Part shown: positions 41,319 through 50,600 of the stretch, one piece after another
Position numbering within the stretch: position 1 is the first letter of the stretch
Layout: every line of letters begins with the position of its first letter
From: Chryseobacterium takakiae
GTDB taxonomy: Bacteria > Bacteroidota > Bacteroidia > Flavobacteriales > Weeksellaceae
Direction: 5' to 3'
DNA: 64,000 nucleotides
NCBI RefSeq assembly: GCF_900129385.1
Contig: NZ_FQVO01000010.1
Span: 62,001 to 126,000, forward strand
Program-made: the position numbers and the translations under genes
Notes under the pieces: model-generated
Database searches by the model: none
Told to the model about the DNA's origin: nothing
What the model saw: the letters and a program-made list of their open reading frames with translations, nothing else

Positions 41319-41633
41319 ATTTTCCTTTTTACGTTTTCCTCAAATTTCGTAAAATTTATCGCAATTTAAAAGAATTATTAACAAAAGAGCTTACTCTTTG
41401 TTTATCAATACAATACATGGCTTTCTCTGTTTTTAACGCACCCCTTATCATAAAAAATGAGCCCCAAATCACTAAATGATCTTATGATAATTTCTCAGCA
41501 TTAATGATTTTAATGAAATCTTAAGGCTGTTGTGATTCAACGCTATTTCATATCTCGTTGTAAATTTATAATTTTGTCACCCGTAAAATATTCCCCACAA
41601 ATTTTATCTAACAATTTTATTATTAAGAATTTA
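41319..41633. other. Intergenic region between fbp and lysC
   Basis: No gene is seen. It holds an AACAAAAGAG/CTCTTTGTT hairpin (about 41380-41402), a TTATCATAA/TTATGATAA inverted pair (about 41440-41490) and a TAATTTTG -7 box (41569-41576) 57 bp before the lysC start. Confidence 0.6.
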
Positions 41634-42872
41634 ATGAAAATTTTCAAGTTTGGTGGAGCATCGGTAAAAGATGCCGAAAGTGTAAAAAATGTAGCCATGG
41701 TATTAAAAAGCCAGGGATTTGCAAAGTGTCTGCTGGTAATATCAGCAATGGGAAAAACAACGAATGAACTGGAAAAAGTAGTGGAGCTTTATTTCAGGAA
41801 AGATAACTATCAAACTGAGATTGAAAAGATAAAACGAAAACACATTGAGATTGCGGAAGGGCTTTTCCCTGAAAATCATGCTGTGTTTGCAGAGATCAAC
41901 TTATTTTTTGATGATATTGATTCTTTTTTAAGAAGAAATAAATCTCCTAACTACAACTTTGTATATGATCAGGTGGTAAGCTGTGGGGAAATGATTTCTA
42001 CCAAAATTGTGAGTGAATATCTAAACGAAATCCAGTTTACCAACCAGTGGCTGGATGCAAGAGATTATGTAAAAACCGACAATTCCTACCGAGAAGGTGT
42101 TGTAGACTGGGCTAAAACTGAAGAATTCATCTCAAATCTCAACAAGGAAATCTGCTATGTAACCCAGGGTTTTATAGGTTCTGATGATAATAATTTTACC
42201 GTAACGCTGGGAAGAGAAGGTTCGGATTACTCTGCTGCGATTTTCGCATATTGCTTAAATGCAGATGCGATGACGATCTGGAAAGATGTGCCGGGTGTAA
42301 TGACCGGAGATCCGAGAAAGTTTAAAGATGTAACACTGCTTTCTCATATTTCGTACGAAGAAGCTATTGAAATGGCGTATTACGGAGCGAGTGTCATTCA
42401 CCCGAAAACACTTCAGCCGCTTCAGCAAAAGAATATTCCATTTTATGTAAAATCTTTTATAGATCCTACTAAAGAAGGAACCAAAGTAGGTGCTTCCGAG
42501 AAAAACCAGAGTGAGGAAACTTATATTTTAAAAGAAAACCAGACTCTTTTAAAAATCTCAACAAGAGACTTTTCATTTATTGCAGAAGATCACATGAGTC
42601 TGATTTTCGGGTATTTATCGAAAAATAAAATTAAGGTTTCTTTGATGCAGAATTCAGCGATTTCCCTGGCTTTGTGCCTTGAAGATAAATTCAACAATAT
42701 TGATGAGCTGAATGAAGAACTTCAGAAAGTATTCCGCACGGAAGTGATAAAAAACGTATCTTTATTTACGGTAAGGAATGCGAAGATGGATCATATAGAT
42801 CAATTTTACCAGGAAAAAAGTGTATTATTGGAGCAGATTTCAAAGAATACCCTTCAAATGGTAACACAATAA
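41634..42872 (+). CDS. lysC: Aspartate kinase
   Basis: I start the gene at ATG 41634 (MKIFKFGGASVKDAESV, 412 residues); the longer frame from 41532 crosses the promoter. The kinase motifs are KFGGAS (4-9), VSCGEMISTKI, GFIGSD and TLGREGSDYSAAIFA, and the C-terminal part is a regulatory ACT region (LLKISTRDFSFIAEDHM; KVSLMQNSAISLALCL). It phosphorylates aspartate for lysine, threonine and methionine synthesis. The protein is monofunctional, without a homoserine dehydrogenase part. Confidence 0.92.
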   Translation: MKIFKFGGASVKDAESVKNVAMVLKSQGFAKCLLVISAMGKTTNELEKVVELYFRKDNYQTEIEKIKRKHIEIAEGLFPENHAVFAEINLFFDDIDSFLRRNKSPNYNFVYDQVVSCGEMISTKIVSEYLNEIQFTNQWLDARDYVKTDNSYREGVVDWAKTEEFISNLNKEICYVTQGFIGSDDNNFTVTLGREGSDYSAAIFAYCLNADAMTIWKDVPGVMTGDPRKFKDVTLLSHISYEEAIEMAYYGASVIHPKTLQPLQQKNIPFYVKSFIDPTKEGTKVGASEKNQSEETYILKENQTLLKISTRDFSFIAEDHMSLIFGYLSKNKIKVSLMQNSAISLALCLEDKFNNIDELNEELQKVFRTEVIKNVSLFTVRNAKMDHIDQFYQEKSVLLEQISKNTLQMVTQ

Positions 42873-42894
42873 AACTAATTGCGACTAAACACAC

Positions 42895-44736
42895 ATGAGT
42901 TTAATATCGAAAAACGATTTGATAAAGGCTTCCGGCTTACATAAAATAGGGTTTTTGAAGAATCCTGTGGCATCTGCTGTGATGAGCGTTGCCAAAATAA
43001 ATGAAGTAAACAAATTATACGATAAATTAAAAGACAAGGAAGGCAAAGACTTTTTCGATTCATTCGTAAGAGAACGAAATTTAAGCTACATAGCATTTGA
43101 GGAAGATCTGGCAAAAATCCCGAAAACGGGGCCGTTCATTCTTGTTTCCAATCATCCGCTTGGTGCGATAGACGGTATTTTGATGTGCAAAGTTCTTTCC
43201 GAGGTGCGCCCCGATTTCAAGGTGATGGGAAATTTCCTGCTGGAAAAAATAAAACCCATGGAACCTTATGTGATTTCGGTAAATCCTTTCGAAAAAAGGA
43301 AAGATGCGTACAGCAGCTCATCCGGAATGCGTGAAACCTTAAAACATCTTCAAAACGGAGGCTGTGTAGGTATTTTTCCGGCAGGAGAAGTTTCCAATAA
43401 AAATAATCCGTACGGAGAAATTTTAGATAAGGAATGGGAAAAACCGGCGCTTAAGCTCATCAGAATGGCCAAAGTGCCGGTTGTTCCTATGTATTTTCAT
43501 GCCAAGAACAGCAGGCTTTTTTATCAGATGGCGAAAATCCATCCGAGTTTACAGACCCTTATGCTTCCTGCGGAAATGATGAATGACAGGGAAAAGCCGA
43601 TCAGGATTCGTATCGGAAGACCAATTGCCGTAAAGGCAATGGATGATATGGAAAGTATTGAAGAGCTTGGCGATTTTCTGAAACGTAAGGTTTATATGAT
43701 GAAATCTTACTATGAAAAGCGAAAATCTCTGGCACAAAGCATCAATCTTAAAAATCTTTCAGTAAAGTTTCCTTTGCTGAAGGAAGAAAATATTGTTCAG
43801 AACATCATCGACGAAACGCCTAAAGAAGATATTCTTAAAGATATCCAAAAGCTGAAAGGTACCGATAAGATGTTTTTCAGCAATGGAAACTATGAAGTTT
43901 ATTTTACCAAATATGAGGAAATCCCTTCCATTATGAGGGAAATCGGCAGACAAAGAGAACTTACATTCCGTGCTGTGGGAGAAGGCAGCAACCTTCCTTT
44001 CGATCTGGATGAATATGATAAACATTATCATCACCTTTTTTTATGGGACAGCGCCGAAGAAAGACTGGTAGGAGCTTACAGAATGGCTTTAGGAAGAGAG
44101 GTGATGAAAAAATCCGGAATCAAAGGATTTTACACCAGCTCATTGTTTGAATTTGAACAGGACATACATCCTTTTTTTAAAAAGGTGATTGAAATGGGAC
44201 GAGCATATATCTGCCAGGATTATCAGCAGAAACCGCTTCCGCTTTTCCTTCTTTGGAGAGGAATTGTGCATGTTTGCCTGAGAAATCCGGATCATAAATT
44301 TCTGATGGGCGGCGTAAGCATTTCCAATAAATTTTCCGAGTTTTCCAAATCTCTGATGATTGAGTTTATGCGCTCGAATTATTATGATTCGGCAGTAGCT
44401 CAATACATTACGCCAAGAAATGAATACAAAGTAAAGCTTCGTGACAGGGATAAGCATCTTTTTTTCGAAGAGATGGAATCTGACCTGAACAAGCTGGATA
44501 AAATCATTGATGATCTTGAACCTGAACTAAGACTGCCTGTTTTAATTAAAAAATACATCAAGCAAAATGCGAAAGTAATTGCTTTCAATGTTGATCCGAA
44601 TTTTAATGACGCGATTGACGGATTGATGTATATCAGAATAAGTGATCTGCCTGAAAACACGATAAAGCCTGTATTGGAAGAGATGAGTGAGCAGATCCGC
44701 AGGGAACAGGAAAATAATTCGGTTGAAAATCAATAG
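42895..44736 (+). CDS. OlsF-like bifunctional acyltransferase (PlsC-like plus GNAT-like domains)
   Basis: The 613-residue protein joins an N-terminal acyltransferase domain (VSNHPLGAIDG at about 82-92; GIFPAGEVS at about 160-168) to a C-terminal GNAT/OlsB-type domain (FRAVGEGSNLPFDLDEYDKHYHHLFLWD, LVGAYRMALGREVM, EMGRAYICQDYQ). The same order occurs in OlsF of Serratia and Flavobacterium, which N-acylates ornithine with the C-terminal part and O-acylates it with the N-terminal part to make ornithine lipids. Glycine or other aminolipids are alternatives. It follows lysC by 22 bp in the same direction. Confidence 0.85.
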   Translation: MSLISKNDLIKASGLHKIGFLKNPVASAVMSVAKINEVNKLYDKLKDKEGKDFFDSFVRERNLSYIAFEEDLAKIPKTGPFILVSNHPLGAIDGILMCKVLSEVRPDFKVMGNFLLEKIKPMEPYVISVNPFEKRKDAYSSSSGMRETLKHLQNGGCVGIFPAGEVSNKNNPYGEILDKEWEKPALKLIRMAKVPVVPMYFHAKNSRLFYQMAKIHPSLQTLMLPAEMMNDREKPIRIRIGRPIAVKAMDDMESIEELGDFLKRKVYMMKSYYEKRKSLAQSINLKNLSVKFPLLKEENIVQNIIDETPKEDILKDIQKLKGTDKMFFSNGNYEVYFTKYEEIPSIMREIGRQRELTFRAVGEGSNLPFDLDEYDKHYHHLFLWDSAEERLVGAYRMALGREVMKKSGIKGFYTSSLFEFEQDIHPFFKKVIEMGRAYICQDYQQKPLPLFLLWRGIVHVCLRNPDHKFLMGGVSISNKFSEFSKSLMIEFMRSNYYDSAVAQYITPRNEYKVKLRDRDKHLFFEEMESDLNKLDKIIDDLEPELRLPVLIKKYIKQNAKVIAFNVDPNFNDAIDGLMYIRISDLPENTIKPVLEEMSEQIRREQENNSVENQ

Positions 44737-44772
44737 GTTTTTAATTTTTGTTAAAAAAAGTAATGTTAATAC

Positions 44773-44803
44773 TTGCTTCATATATGAAAACTTAGTACTT
44801 TTG
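44773..44803 (+). promoter_or_regulatory. Promoter of tRNA-Phe copy 1
   Basis: TTG (44773-44775) and TACTTTTG (44796-44803) have a 20-bp spacer. Confidence 0.7.
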
Positions 44804-44833
44804 CATCACTTTAAAACAACGAAGTAAAAGAAT

Positions 44834-44906
44834 GGTTTCTTAGCTCAGTTGGTAGAGCAATGGATTGAAAATCCATGTGTCCCTGGTTCGATTCCTGGAG
44901 AAACCA
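44834..44906 (+). tRNA. tRNA-Phe (GAA), copy 1
   Basis: The 73-nt gene folds with acceptor GGTTTCT/AGAAACC, D arm GCTC/GAGC, anticodon stem ATGGA/TCCAT around TTGAAAA (anticodon GAA) and the T loop TTCGATT. The T stem CCTGG/CCTGG has a U-U mismatch at pair 51-63. CCA is not encoded. It is identical to copy 2. Confidence 0.95.
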
Positions 44907-44908
44907 CA

Positions 44909-44936
44909 AAAACCACCTTCACCAAAAGGTGGTTTT
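44909..44936 (+). terminator. Terminator between the tRNA genes
   Basis: AAAACCACCTT (44909-44919) pairs with AAGGTGGTTTT (44926-44936), followed by CTTTTC. Confidence 0.8.
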
Positions 44937-44959
44937 CTTTTCTAAGTTTTTAAAATTAA

Positions 44960-44990
44960 TTGCGGGATGTGATATTTATTATTACTTTTG
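44960..44990 (+). promoter_or_regulatory. Promoter of tRNA-Phe copy 2
   Basis: TTG (44960-44962) and TACTTTTG (44983-44990) have the same 20-bp spacer as copy 1. Confidence 0.7.
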
Positions 44991-45022
44991 CAGCACTTCA
45001 AAAAAAGAAGTAAAAATTAAAT

Positions 45023-45095
45023 GGTTTCTTAGCTCAGTTGGTAGAGCAATGGATTGAAAATCCATGTGTCCCTGGTTCGATTCCTGGAGAAACCA
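45023..45095 (+). tRNA. tRNA-Phe (GAA), copy 2
   Basis: The sequence is the same 73 nt as copy 1, including the T-stem U-U mismatch. It has its own promoter and terminator, so the pair is a duplication of a whole transcription unit. Confidence 0.95.
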
Positions 45096-45113
45096 CAATC
45101 AATAACAATTACA

Positions 45114-45149
45114 AAAAATCCTTCAAATTATTCTGAAGGATTTTTCTTT
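45114..45149 (+). terminator. Terminator of tRNA-Phe copy 2
   Basis: AAAAATCCTTCA (45114-45125) pairs with TGAAGGATTTTT (45134-45145), followed by CTTTT. Confidence 0.85.
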
Positions 45150-45243
45150 TAATTAGCAAATCAAATTCTTTCAAGTTGAACCCCGTCAAGTTTTCGTAAC
45201 CGGGTTAATCAATTGTTTACAAAGTATACCACTGATACTGACA

Positions 45244-45951
45244 TTATCGAATTTTATTTAAAATGCTTGTTATTCTTCTCAATTCTTTTTCCATAGACTC
45301 CATCTTATTTTCAAGAAGTTCAGTTCGTTTCGCCCACTCTTTCATCTTTAGTTCCAAAAGCTGGCTGATTTTCATATTCAGAACGATCAGCTCATCTCTA
45401 TCAAGATGCTTTAAATCAGAAATTTTTTTTCCTCTTACAAAATAAGAATAGGACTTAGGAAGATTATTTTTTATTGAAAATGTAAATTCGTTAGGAACTT
45501 TTTCAACTTTAGATTCCAATTTCATTCCGTCTTTTGTTTCAAGCATTATATAATCCCCTACTATTAAATTATGTTTATTAGGCATTGTAAGCTCAAGAAG
45601 ATCAACATTGCGGTTATAAATTACTTTATCAGTATTGGAATAAATATCCGGTATATAAGCTGCCTGATGATCTACCAAACCCGGACTATATGATGAAATA
45701 CTATCCGTAGGGAAATAATAATGTTCTTTGCTTGCATAGGGAAAATCTTTCTCTGTGTATACCGCTTTGTAAAAAGGGATTTTTTCAAAACTTTCCAAAA
45801 GCAGACTATCCTGTACAGGATCTGGCAAAGCCTTTCTTTGTATAAGCCTTTCATCCATAGGAAAGTAAATATTTTTCTTCTCTATCGTTTGCTGAGAAAA
45901 AAAGAGATTTGTACCGACACAAAAATATATTAATACATTTAAAATTCTCAT
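45244..45951 (-). CDS. Secreted protein with C-terminal coiled coil
   Basis: The 235-residue protein has a signal peptide ending NLFFSQ (about residue 19), a middle region without recognisable motif but with a small beta part (HNLIVGDYIMLETKDGMKLESKVEKV), and a coiled coil from about 195 to the end (ISQLLELKMKEWAKRTELLENKMESMEKELRR). The layout mimics the end of the large fibre-like protein encoded upstream, which also ends in a coiled-coil-rich region. It is the last gene of the accessory cluster, 168 bp after the large gene. Confidence 0.68.
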   Translation of the reverse strand: MRILNVLIYFCVGTNLFFSQQTIEKKNIYFPMDERLIQRKALPDPVQDSLLLESFEKIPFYKAVYTEKDFPYASKEHYYFPTDSISSYSPGLVDHQAAYIPDIYSNTDKVIYNRNVDLLELTMPNKHNLIVGDYIMLETKDGMKLESKVEKVPNEFTFSIKNNLPKSYSYFVRGKKISDLKHLDRDELIVLNMKISQLLELKMKEWAKRTELLENKMESMEKELRRITSILNKIR

Positions 45952-46024
45952 TCCGTTTTATTTTTTAATCATTACAATATGTTGAATTCTTTCATTTATA
46001 AAGTACGGTCATTAAAAACAGAAG

Positions 46025-46056
46025 CGCTTATAACTCAATTGTATATATTATAAGCG
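46025..46056 (-). terminator. Hairpin after the large repetitive gene
   Basis: CGCTTATAA (46025-46033) pairs with TTATAAGCG (46048-46056). On the minus strand CTTCTGTTTTT follows. It probably ends the fibre-like gene's transcript. Confidence 0.55.
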
Positions 46057-46119
46057 TTTTCTGTAATGAAAATATCTATTATAATGAAAGTTTTTAAATA
46101 GATTTAATTGATTTTTTAT

Positions 46120-49100
46120 TTAAAGTAAATTTGCCTTTACCTGATTTACAACAAATTTAAAGCACTGATTAAGAAACTTTTGTTCATCGGAGTTTAGTTT
46201 CTGATTAAGCTCTTTGGCAAAGAAAATACCTGCAAAATAATTATTAACCTCATTTTCAATATATAAGTCTTTATTTTTTAATGCATCAATATTTTGTTCT
46301 TTCAGGCTCTGCACAATACTCGCAACTATTTTATTAAAAGAATCATTTTTTATAAGATTTTTGGATGATGTCAATTTTGAATCATCATTGATTATTTCCT
46401 GATCATTGTTAACTTGTTTTGTAGTAAATGCTGCATCAGGATTTTTTGATAAATAATTCTCAATTTTAGTCAGTCTGGATTCTAAATCTGTGATTTTAGT
46501 CTGTTGTTCTTTAATGACGCCTACGACATCATTGGTATTGATACCCACTACGACATTAATCAGTTTCGAAACATTTGTTTCTTCCCAAGCAATTCCTATG
46601 ATATTTTTATAATCATCAATTTCCATCATATCTTTCGATTTTGCCACAGCATATCCGTCATTGTTCCCGGATGGGATAATGTAATCTCCGATTTTTGCTT
46701 TATTAAGTACAAAGACAGGAACCTGCCCCATAAAAGCCACCGCCTTGAATTTTTTCTCATTTTCTTTTGAAGGAGTTTTACCTACTACCGCAGGATTTGT
46801 TGAAACTACCATTATTTTATCACTGCCATTTGTGTTAAGAGAAATTTTACCGCCTTTAACCCCAACCACCTGTGCAGGAATAATTTTTTTAAAATCACTG
46901 TGATCCGTCAATTCCAAATATTCTGCATAATCTCCCGCACTTGAAGAGTATACTACACCAACAGTATTTTCAAGTCCCTCTCTCAGATCTGAGAATACAT
47001 CAATTGTTTCTACACTTATCAGAATATCTTTGGCAAGTGATACAACTTTTTCGGCATATTTCGTAGCAGTAAGAAGCTCAAGGTTCGACTTGCTATCCTG
47101 TGCCTGAGAAGCCTGTGCAGATCCTCCGCCTACTACCGAACCCCCATTGGAAGTTCCCCCTGTTACTCCCCCTGGTTTTAGACCTGCTGAGGTCTCTTTA
47201 CTTTTATCAGACTTTTGTTTTTCTAAGAGCTCTAAAGCCTCTTCAAAAGCTTTAAATGCTATTTTAAGTACTAAAGAACGCTCTTCAAGAGCTTTAAACC
47301 TACCGGCTCGTAAATAAGCCCCATCTTTATCAATGAGTTCTGAAAGATTTTGTCCTTCTATTCTACCTACCATTTTTCCGTCTCTATTCCAAAATGAGAT
47401 GAAATTATTACCTGTAGTAACATCTGTAGAATTTACGGCTCCATAGGCCGCTCCATAATTGCTTTCTGCATGTTTGTTTAATTTAATGGCAATCCCCTGA
47501 TCTACAGCATTTACTTTAAAAGCATAGGAATCAATTAAATTATCCGGACCATATCCCTGGTTGTTCAAAAGCGGTTGTTGAAACGGGTTGCTGTAATAGG
47601 TGTATGTGTCTACCGTAAAAGGAGTAAGGGTATTTACAGAAGCATTCTGTGCAAAGATTTTACCTAGCACGGATAGGTTTCCGTTGATAATCGCTCCACC
47701 GTCAACTTTTAAGGCGGCATTGGTAAAATCACCATACGGCTGGCTTAAAGTAGATTTAATATGGAGTCTTTTTCCTATTATCGCACCTCCGTCTACTTCC
47801 AGTGCCTTATTGTTATCTTCATCAACCGTACTTTTAATCTCCACCTGCTTGTTGAAAGCAGCAAGATCATTGAATGTACTCAATTTGTTCGTATAAAGAT
47901 TACCATTAAGATTGGTATCTTTTGTAACATTAAGATTTTGTCCTACATTAATGTTTTCATTTACCCCTAAACCACCTCCAACAACTAGTGCTCCGGTAGA
48001 GGGACTTGTGGAGATTGTTGCATTGGTAATATTGGTAATTCCGCCTATTGTTGCAGTGCTATTTACGGCCAAAGTATTGGTTGTCGTATTGGCTGCAACG
48101 GCTAAACTTTGGCCAACGTTGGCATTTTGCAGTGCATTTAAATTACCGTTCGCGGTTATATTCTGAACTGCTGTAATATTTTTCCCTGAATAAATGTTTT
48201 TTTCAACTCCCAGTCCACCATCCGTCACAATAAGCGCCCCCGAGTTTTGATCGACTGCATCTGCAGTACCATTGATCTGCAACGTATTATTAAGGGTTAA
48301 ATTGTTTGCAGTAAGCGTTCCATTAACATTTGCATTTTGTGCAACATTAAGATTTCCAGCAGTGTTTAGATTTTGTCCAACATTTACATTTTGATTCACT
48401 CCTAGACCTCCTCCAACAATTAACGCTCCGGTTGCAGGGCTTGTTGAAGATGTTCCGTTGGTAATGGTAGTCACTCCTCCCAGTGTTGAAATGGTATTTA
48501 CATTTAAGCTATTGGTTGTTGTATTTGCCGCTACTGTAAGATTCTGACCAACATTGGTGTTAAGTAAGGAAGTTAAGTTTTTATTGGCTGTAATATCCTG
48601 AACTGCGGTGATATTTTTTCCGGAATAAATGTTTTTTTCTACTCCCAAACCGCCATCAGTCACAATAAGCGCCCCAGAGTTTTGATCAACTGCATCTGCA
48701 GTTCCGTTAATTTGGAGTGCATTATTAACAGCTACATTATTTGTCGTAAGGACTCCGTTGATTTTAGCATTTTGAGCGACGTTAAGATTTTCACCAATCC
48801 CTACTCCACCCTGTACAACCAAAGCGCCTTCTGCAGGAGTAGTGGAAAAGGTATTATTTGCTATTTTAGTGATACCTTGTATCGTACTGTTTCCGGCAAC
48901 ATTAAGGGTATTAAGATTTGTAGTATTGGCTACAGTAAGATTGTTATCAGATATTATATTTGCATTGGCTCTGATGCTTCCTCCAGCTACAATATCTTTT
49001 TCCACGCCAAGACCGCCGGATTCAATAATTACAGCTCCATGATCTTTATTGGTAGCATTATCAGTTCCATTTGCTTTAATATTTTGTCCAACTGCCAAGT

Positions 49101-50178
49101 TTTGCAGAGCATTCATATTTCCTGAAACATTTGTGTTTCCGCCAACATTCAGATTTTTAGCTACAGAGGCACCACCTGCTGTAACAAATGATCCTTCATT
49201 CAGATTGTTCGATTCAGAAATATCATTGATTTTGACGGCCTTATCAAAATCGGCCTTATCCGCAAATTTTGAAGTTCCCGCTACCTGGAGATTCCCTGAA
49301 AGATTTGTATTGTTGGAAACAGAAAGATTTTCCCCAACATTTAAATTCTTCTTTATCCCCGTTCCTCCTTTTACGATAAGTGCTCCTGTATCCGGGCTTG
49401 TTGACTGGGCTGTTGATTCTATAACCCCTGTTTGTGCTACCAAATTATTTGCAGCAACATTATTTGCGGTAATATTTTGTGTTGCAAGATTGGTAACGGT
49501 GAGGGTATTGGTATTTCCAAGATTGATGTCTCCCAGGAAATTAATTTTTCCGTCAGGAGTAATATTGATACGGGTTTGATTATTTGTTTTAAAATTTAAA
49601 GGTGATGCATCTACTGTACCTAAAAATCCATTACGCATCCCAACGTATCGGTTACCATACACAGACCATGTATTTCCTTTGGAAGCTAATGTGGAATTGC
49701 TGTCTCCGGTAGAATCAGTGCTAGTAGAAACAGTATCTTTACTGTTACCTGTGACTGAATCTGCAGTCAGCGCATGAAATGCATACGGCACTGCATATAG
49801 ATCCGTAGACTGAAGCTGTACATATTCACCGGACGACGTTCCATTGCTGTTTAGCACCTTGTATTTTACTCTGAGGCTAATCTCCTGATTACTAAAGGGC
49901 ACCTCATTGAATTTTCCAGTAATTGATGTCCCCTTGCCTACCTGTATAAAAGCCAGACCTTCATTATTAGTGTTGATCTGTTGCTTTTCAGAATACCAGA
50001 CTTTATCTTTAGTAAACAATTCTACCTCAACGCTAAGATTTTCATTTTTAACAGGAAGATGACTTTTATCGAATATCTGAGATCGGAAAATCATACTATT
50101 ATAAGGCTTTTCCTGAGCTTTTAAGACATGTGTGGCACATCCTAAAAAGAATAATACGGCATATTTATATATTTTCAT
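46120..50178 (-). CDS. Large repetitive fibre-like surface protein with IMC-like C-terminal region
   Basis: The 1352-residue protein has a signal peptide (ending VLKAQ), an N-terminal domain (22-135) typical of exported Bacteroidota fibre proteins that ends VPYAFHAL, and a repeat region (about 265-850) built of GALIVxGGxGVxxNxNVGxNL units; two blocks of 145 residues are almost the same. At about 1080-1190 is a part with SAGDYAEYLEL, VVGVKGGKISL and MVVSTNPAVVG, which resembles the Peptidase_G2/IMC autoproteolytic domain of phage tail fibres. A coiled coil (QTKITDLESRLTKIENYL) follows. I infer a long, probably trimeric fibre. It lacks its own T9SS domain; the gene 4 bp upstream encodes one. 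Confidence 0.75.
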   Translation of the reverse strand: MKIYKYAVLFFLGCATHVLKAQEKPYNSMIFRSQIFDKSHLPVKNENLSVEVELFTKDKVWYSEKQQINTNNEGLAFIQVGKGTSITGKFNEVPFSNQEISLRVKYKVLNSNGTSSGEYVQLQSTDLYAVPYAFHALTADSVTGNSKDTVSTSTDSTGDSNSTLASKGNTWSVYGNRYVGMRNGFLGTVDASPLNFKTNNQTRINITPDGKINFLGDINLGNTNTLTVTNLATQNITANNVAANNLVAQTGVIESTAQSTSPDTGALIVKGGTGIKKNLNVGENLSVSNNTNLSGNLQVAGTSKFADKADFDKAVKINDISESNNLNEGSFVTAGGASVAKNLNVGGNTNVSGNMNALQNLAVGQNIKANGTDNATNKDHGAVIIESGGLGVEKDIVAGGSIRANANIISDNNLTVANTTNLNTLNVAGNSTIQGITKIANNTFSTTPAEGALVVQGGVGIGENLNVAQNAKINGVLTTNNVAVNNALQINGTADAVDQNSGALIVTDGGLGVEKNIYSGKNITAVQDITANKNLTSLLNTNVGQNLTVAANTTTNSLNVNTISTLGGVTTITNGTSSTSPATGALIVGGGLGVNQNVNVGQNLNTAGNLNVAQNANVNGTLTANNLTLNNTLQINGTADAVDQNSGALIVTDGGLGVEKNIYSGKNITAVQNITANGNLNALQNANVGQSLAVAANTTTNTLAVNSTATIGGITNITNATISTSPSTGALVVGGGLGVNENINVGQNLNVTKDTNLNGNLYTNKLSTFNDLAAFNKQVEIKSTVDEDNNKALEVDGGAIIGKRLHIKSTLSQPYGDFTNAALKVDGGAIINGNLSVLGKIFAQNASVNTLTPFTVDTYTYYSNPFQQPLLNNQGYGPDNLIDSYAFKVNAVDQGIAIKLNKHAESNYGAAYGAVNSTDVTTGNNFISFWNRDGKMVGRIEGQNLSELIDKDGAYLRAGRFKALEERSLVLKIAFKAFEEALELLEKQKSDKSKETSAGLKPGGVTGGTSNGGSVVGGGSAQASQAQDSKSNLELLTATKYAEKVVSLAKDILISVETIDVFSDLREGLENTVGVVYSSSAGDYAEYLELTDHSDFKKIIPAQVVGVKGGKISLNTNGSDKIMVVSTNPAVVGKTPSKENEKKFKAVAFMGQVPVFVLNKAKIGDYIIPSGNNDGYAVAKSKDMMEIDDYKNIIGIAWEETNVSKLINVVVGINTNDVVGVIKEQQTKITDLESRLTKIENYLSKNPDAAFTTKQVNNDQEIINDDSKLTSSKNLIKNDSFNKIVASIVQSLKEQNIDALKNKDLYIENEVNNYFAGIFFAKELNQKLNSDEQKFLNQCFKFVVNQVKANLL
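48165..48730 (-). repeat. Direct repeats of 435-bp period within the fibre-like gene
   Basis: The stretch of about 130 bp from 48165 to 48296 (with AATAAATGTTTTTTTC and AGAGTTTTGATC-type blocks) recurs at 48600-48730, offset 435 bp, with third-position changes. This shows duplication of a 145-codon unit followed by drift. Confidence 0.85.
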
Positions 50179-50182
50179 TTTG

Positions 50183-50590
50183 TTATTTTTTTATAATTTT
50201 ATAAGATTTTTTAGACGCTTCATCCTGTAAGACCAATATGTAAACCCCTGACAACAGATTTACCATATTGATTTTGAAGGTTGAATTTTTCTCTTCTTTT
50301 ACAGAAATTAGTTTTCCGGACATATCCATTAGATTGTATGAAACTTTATCTCCTTTTAATGCTTTTATATTTACATTTAAAATATCATCTACAGGATTAG
50401 GATACAGTACGACCGATAATTCACTTTTAATATTATTATCAGGATATAAGGCATAAGTATTTATTTCCAAACCTTCAGACCTGTTAAATAGCTCCTCAAT
50501 GATATATTCATGATTTTGCGACTGTGCGAGACATATCGAAGACACAGATAACGCAAACAGAATACTTAAAGAATAAATATTTCTCTTCAT
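50183..50590 (-). CDS. Mini-protein consisting of a signal peptide and a T9SS sorting domain
   Basis: The 135-residue protein has a signal peptide ending ICLAQ, about 38 residues of linker and then a type-A type IX secretion C-terminal domain: LYPNPVDDILNVNIKA, YNLMDMSGKLI and GVYILVLQDEASKKSYKIIKK. There is no room for a cargo domain. Normal T9SS substrates carry this domain behind a large passenger, so this protein may be a carrier, an adaptor for the fibre protein encoded 4 bp downstream, or a reduced remnant. Confidence 0.82.
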   Translation of the reverse strand: MKRNIYSLSILFALSVSSICLAQSQNHEYIIEELFNRSEGLEINTYALYPDNNIKSELSVVLYPNPVDDILNVNIKALKGDKVSYNLMDMSGKLISVKEEKNSTFKINMVNLLSGVYILVLQDEASKKSYKIIKK

Positions 50591-50600
50591 GATTCAGATT

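Noticed and set aside
49049-49579. Plus-strand 176-codon ORF inside the fibre gene
   Set aside because: It is the antisense shadow of a repetitive coding region; no promoter, no start context and composition explained by the minus-strand gene.
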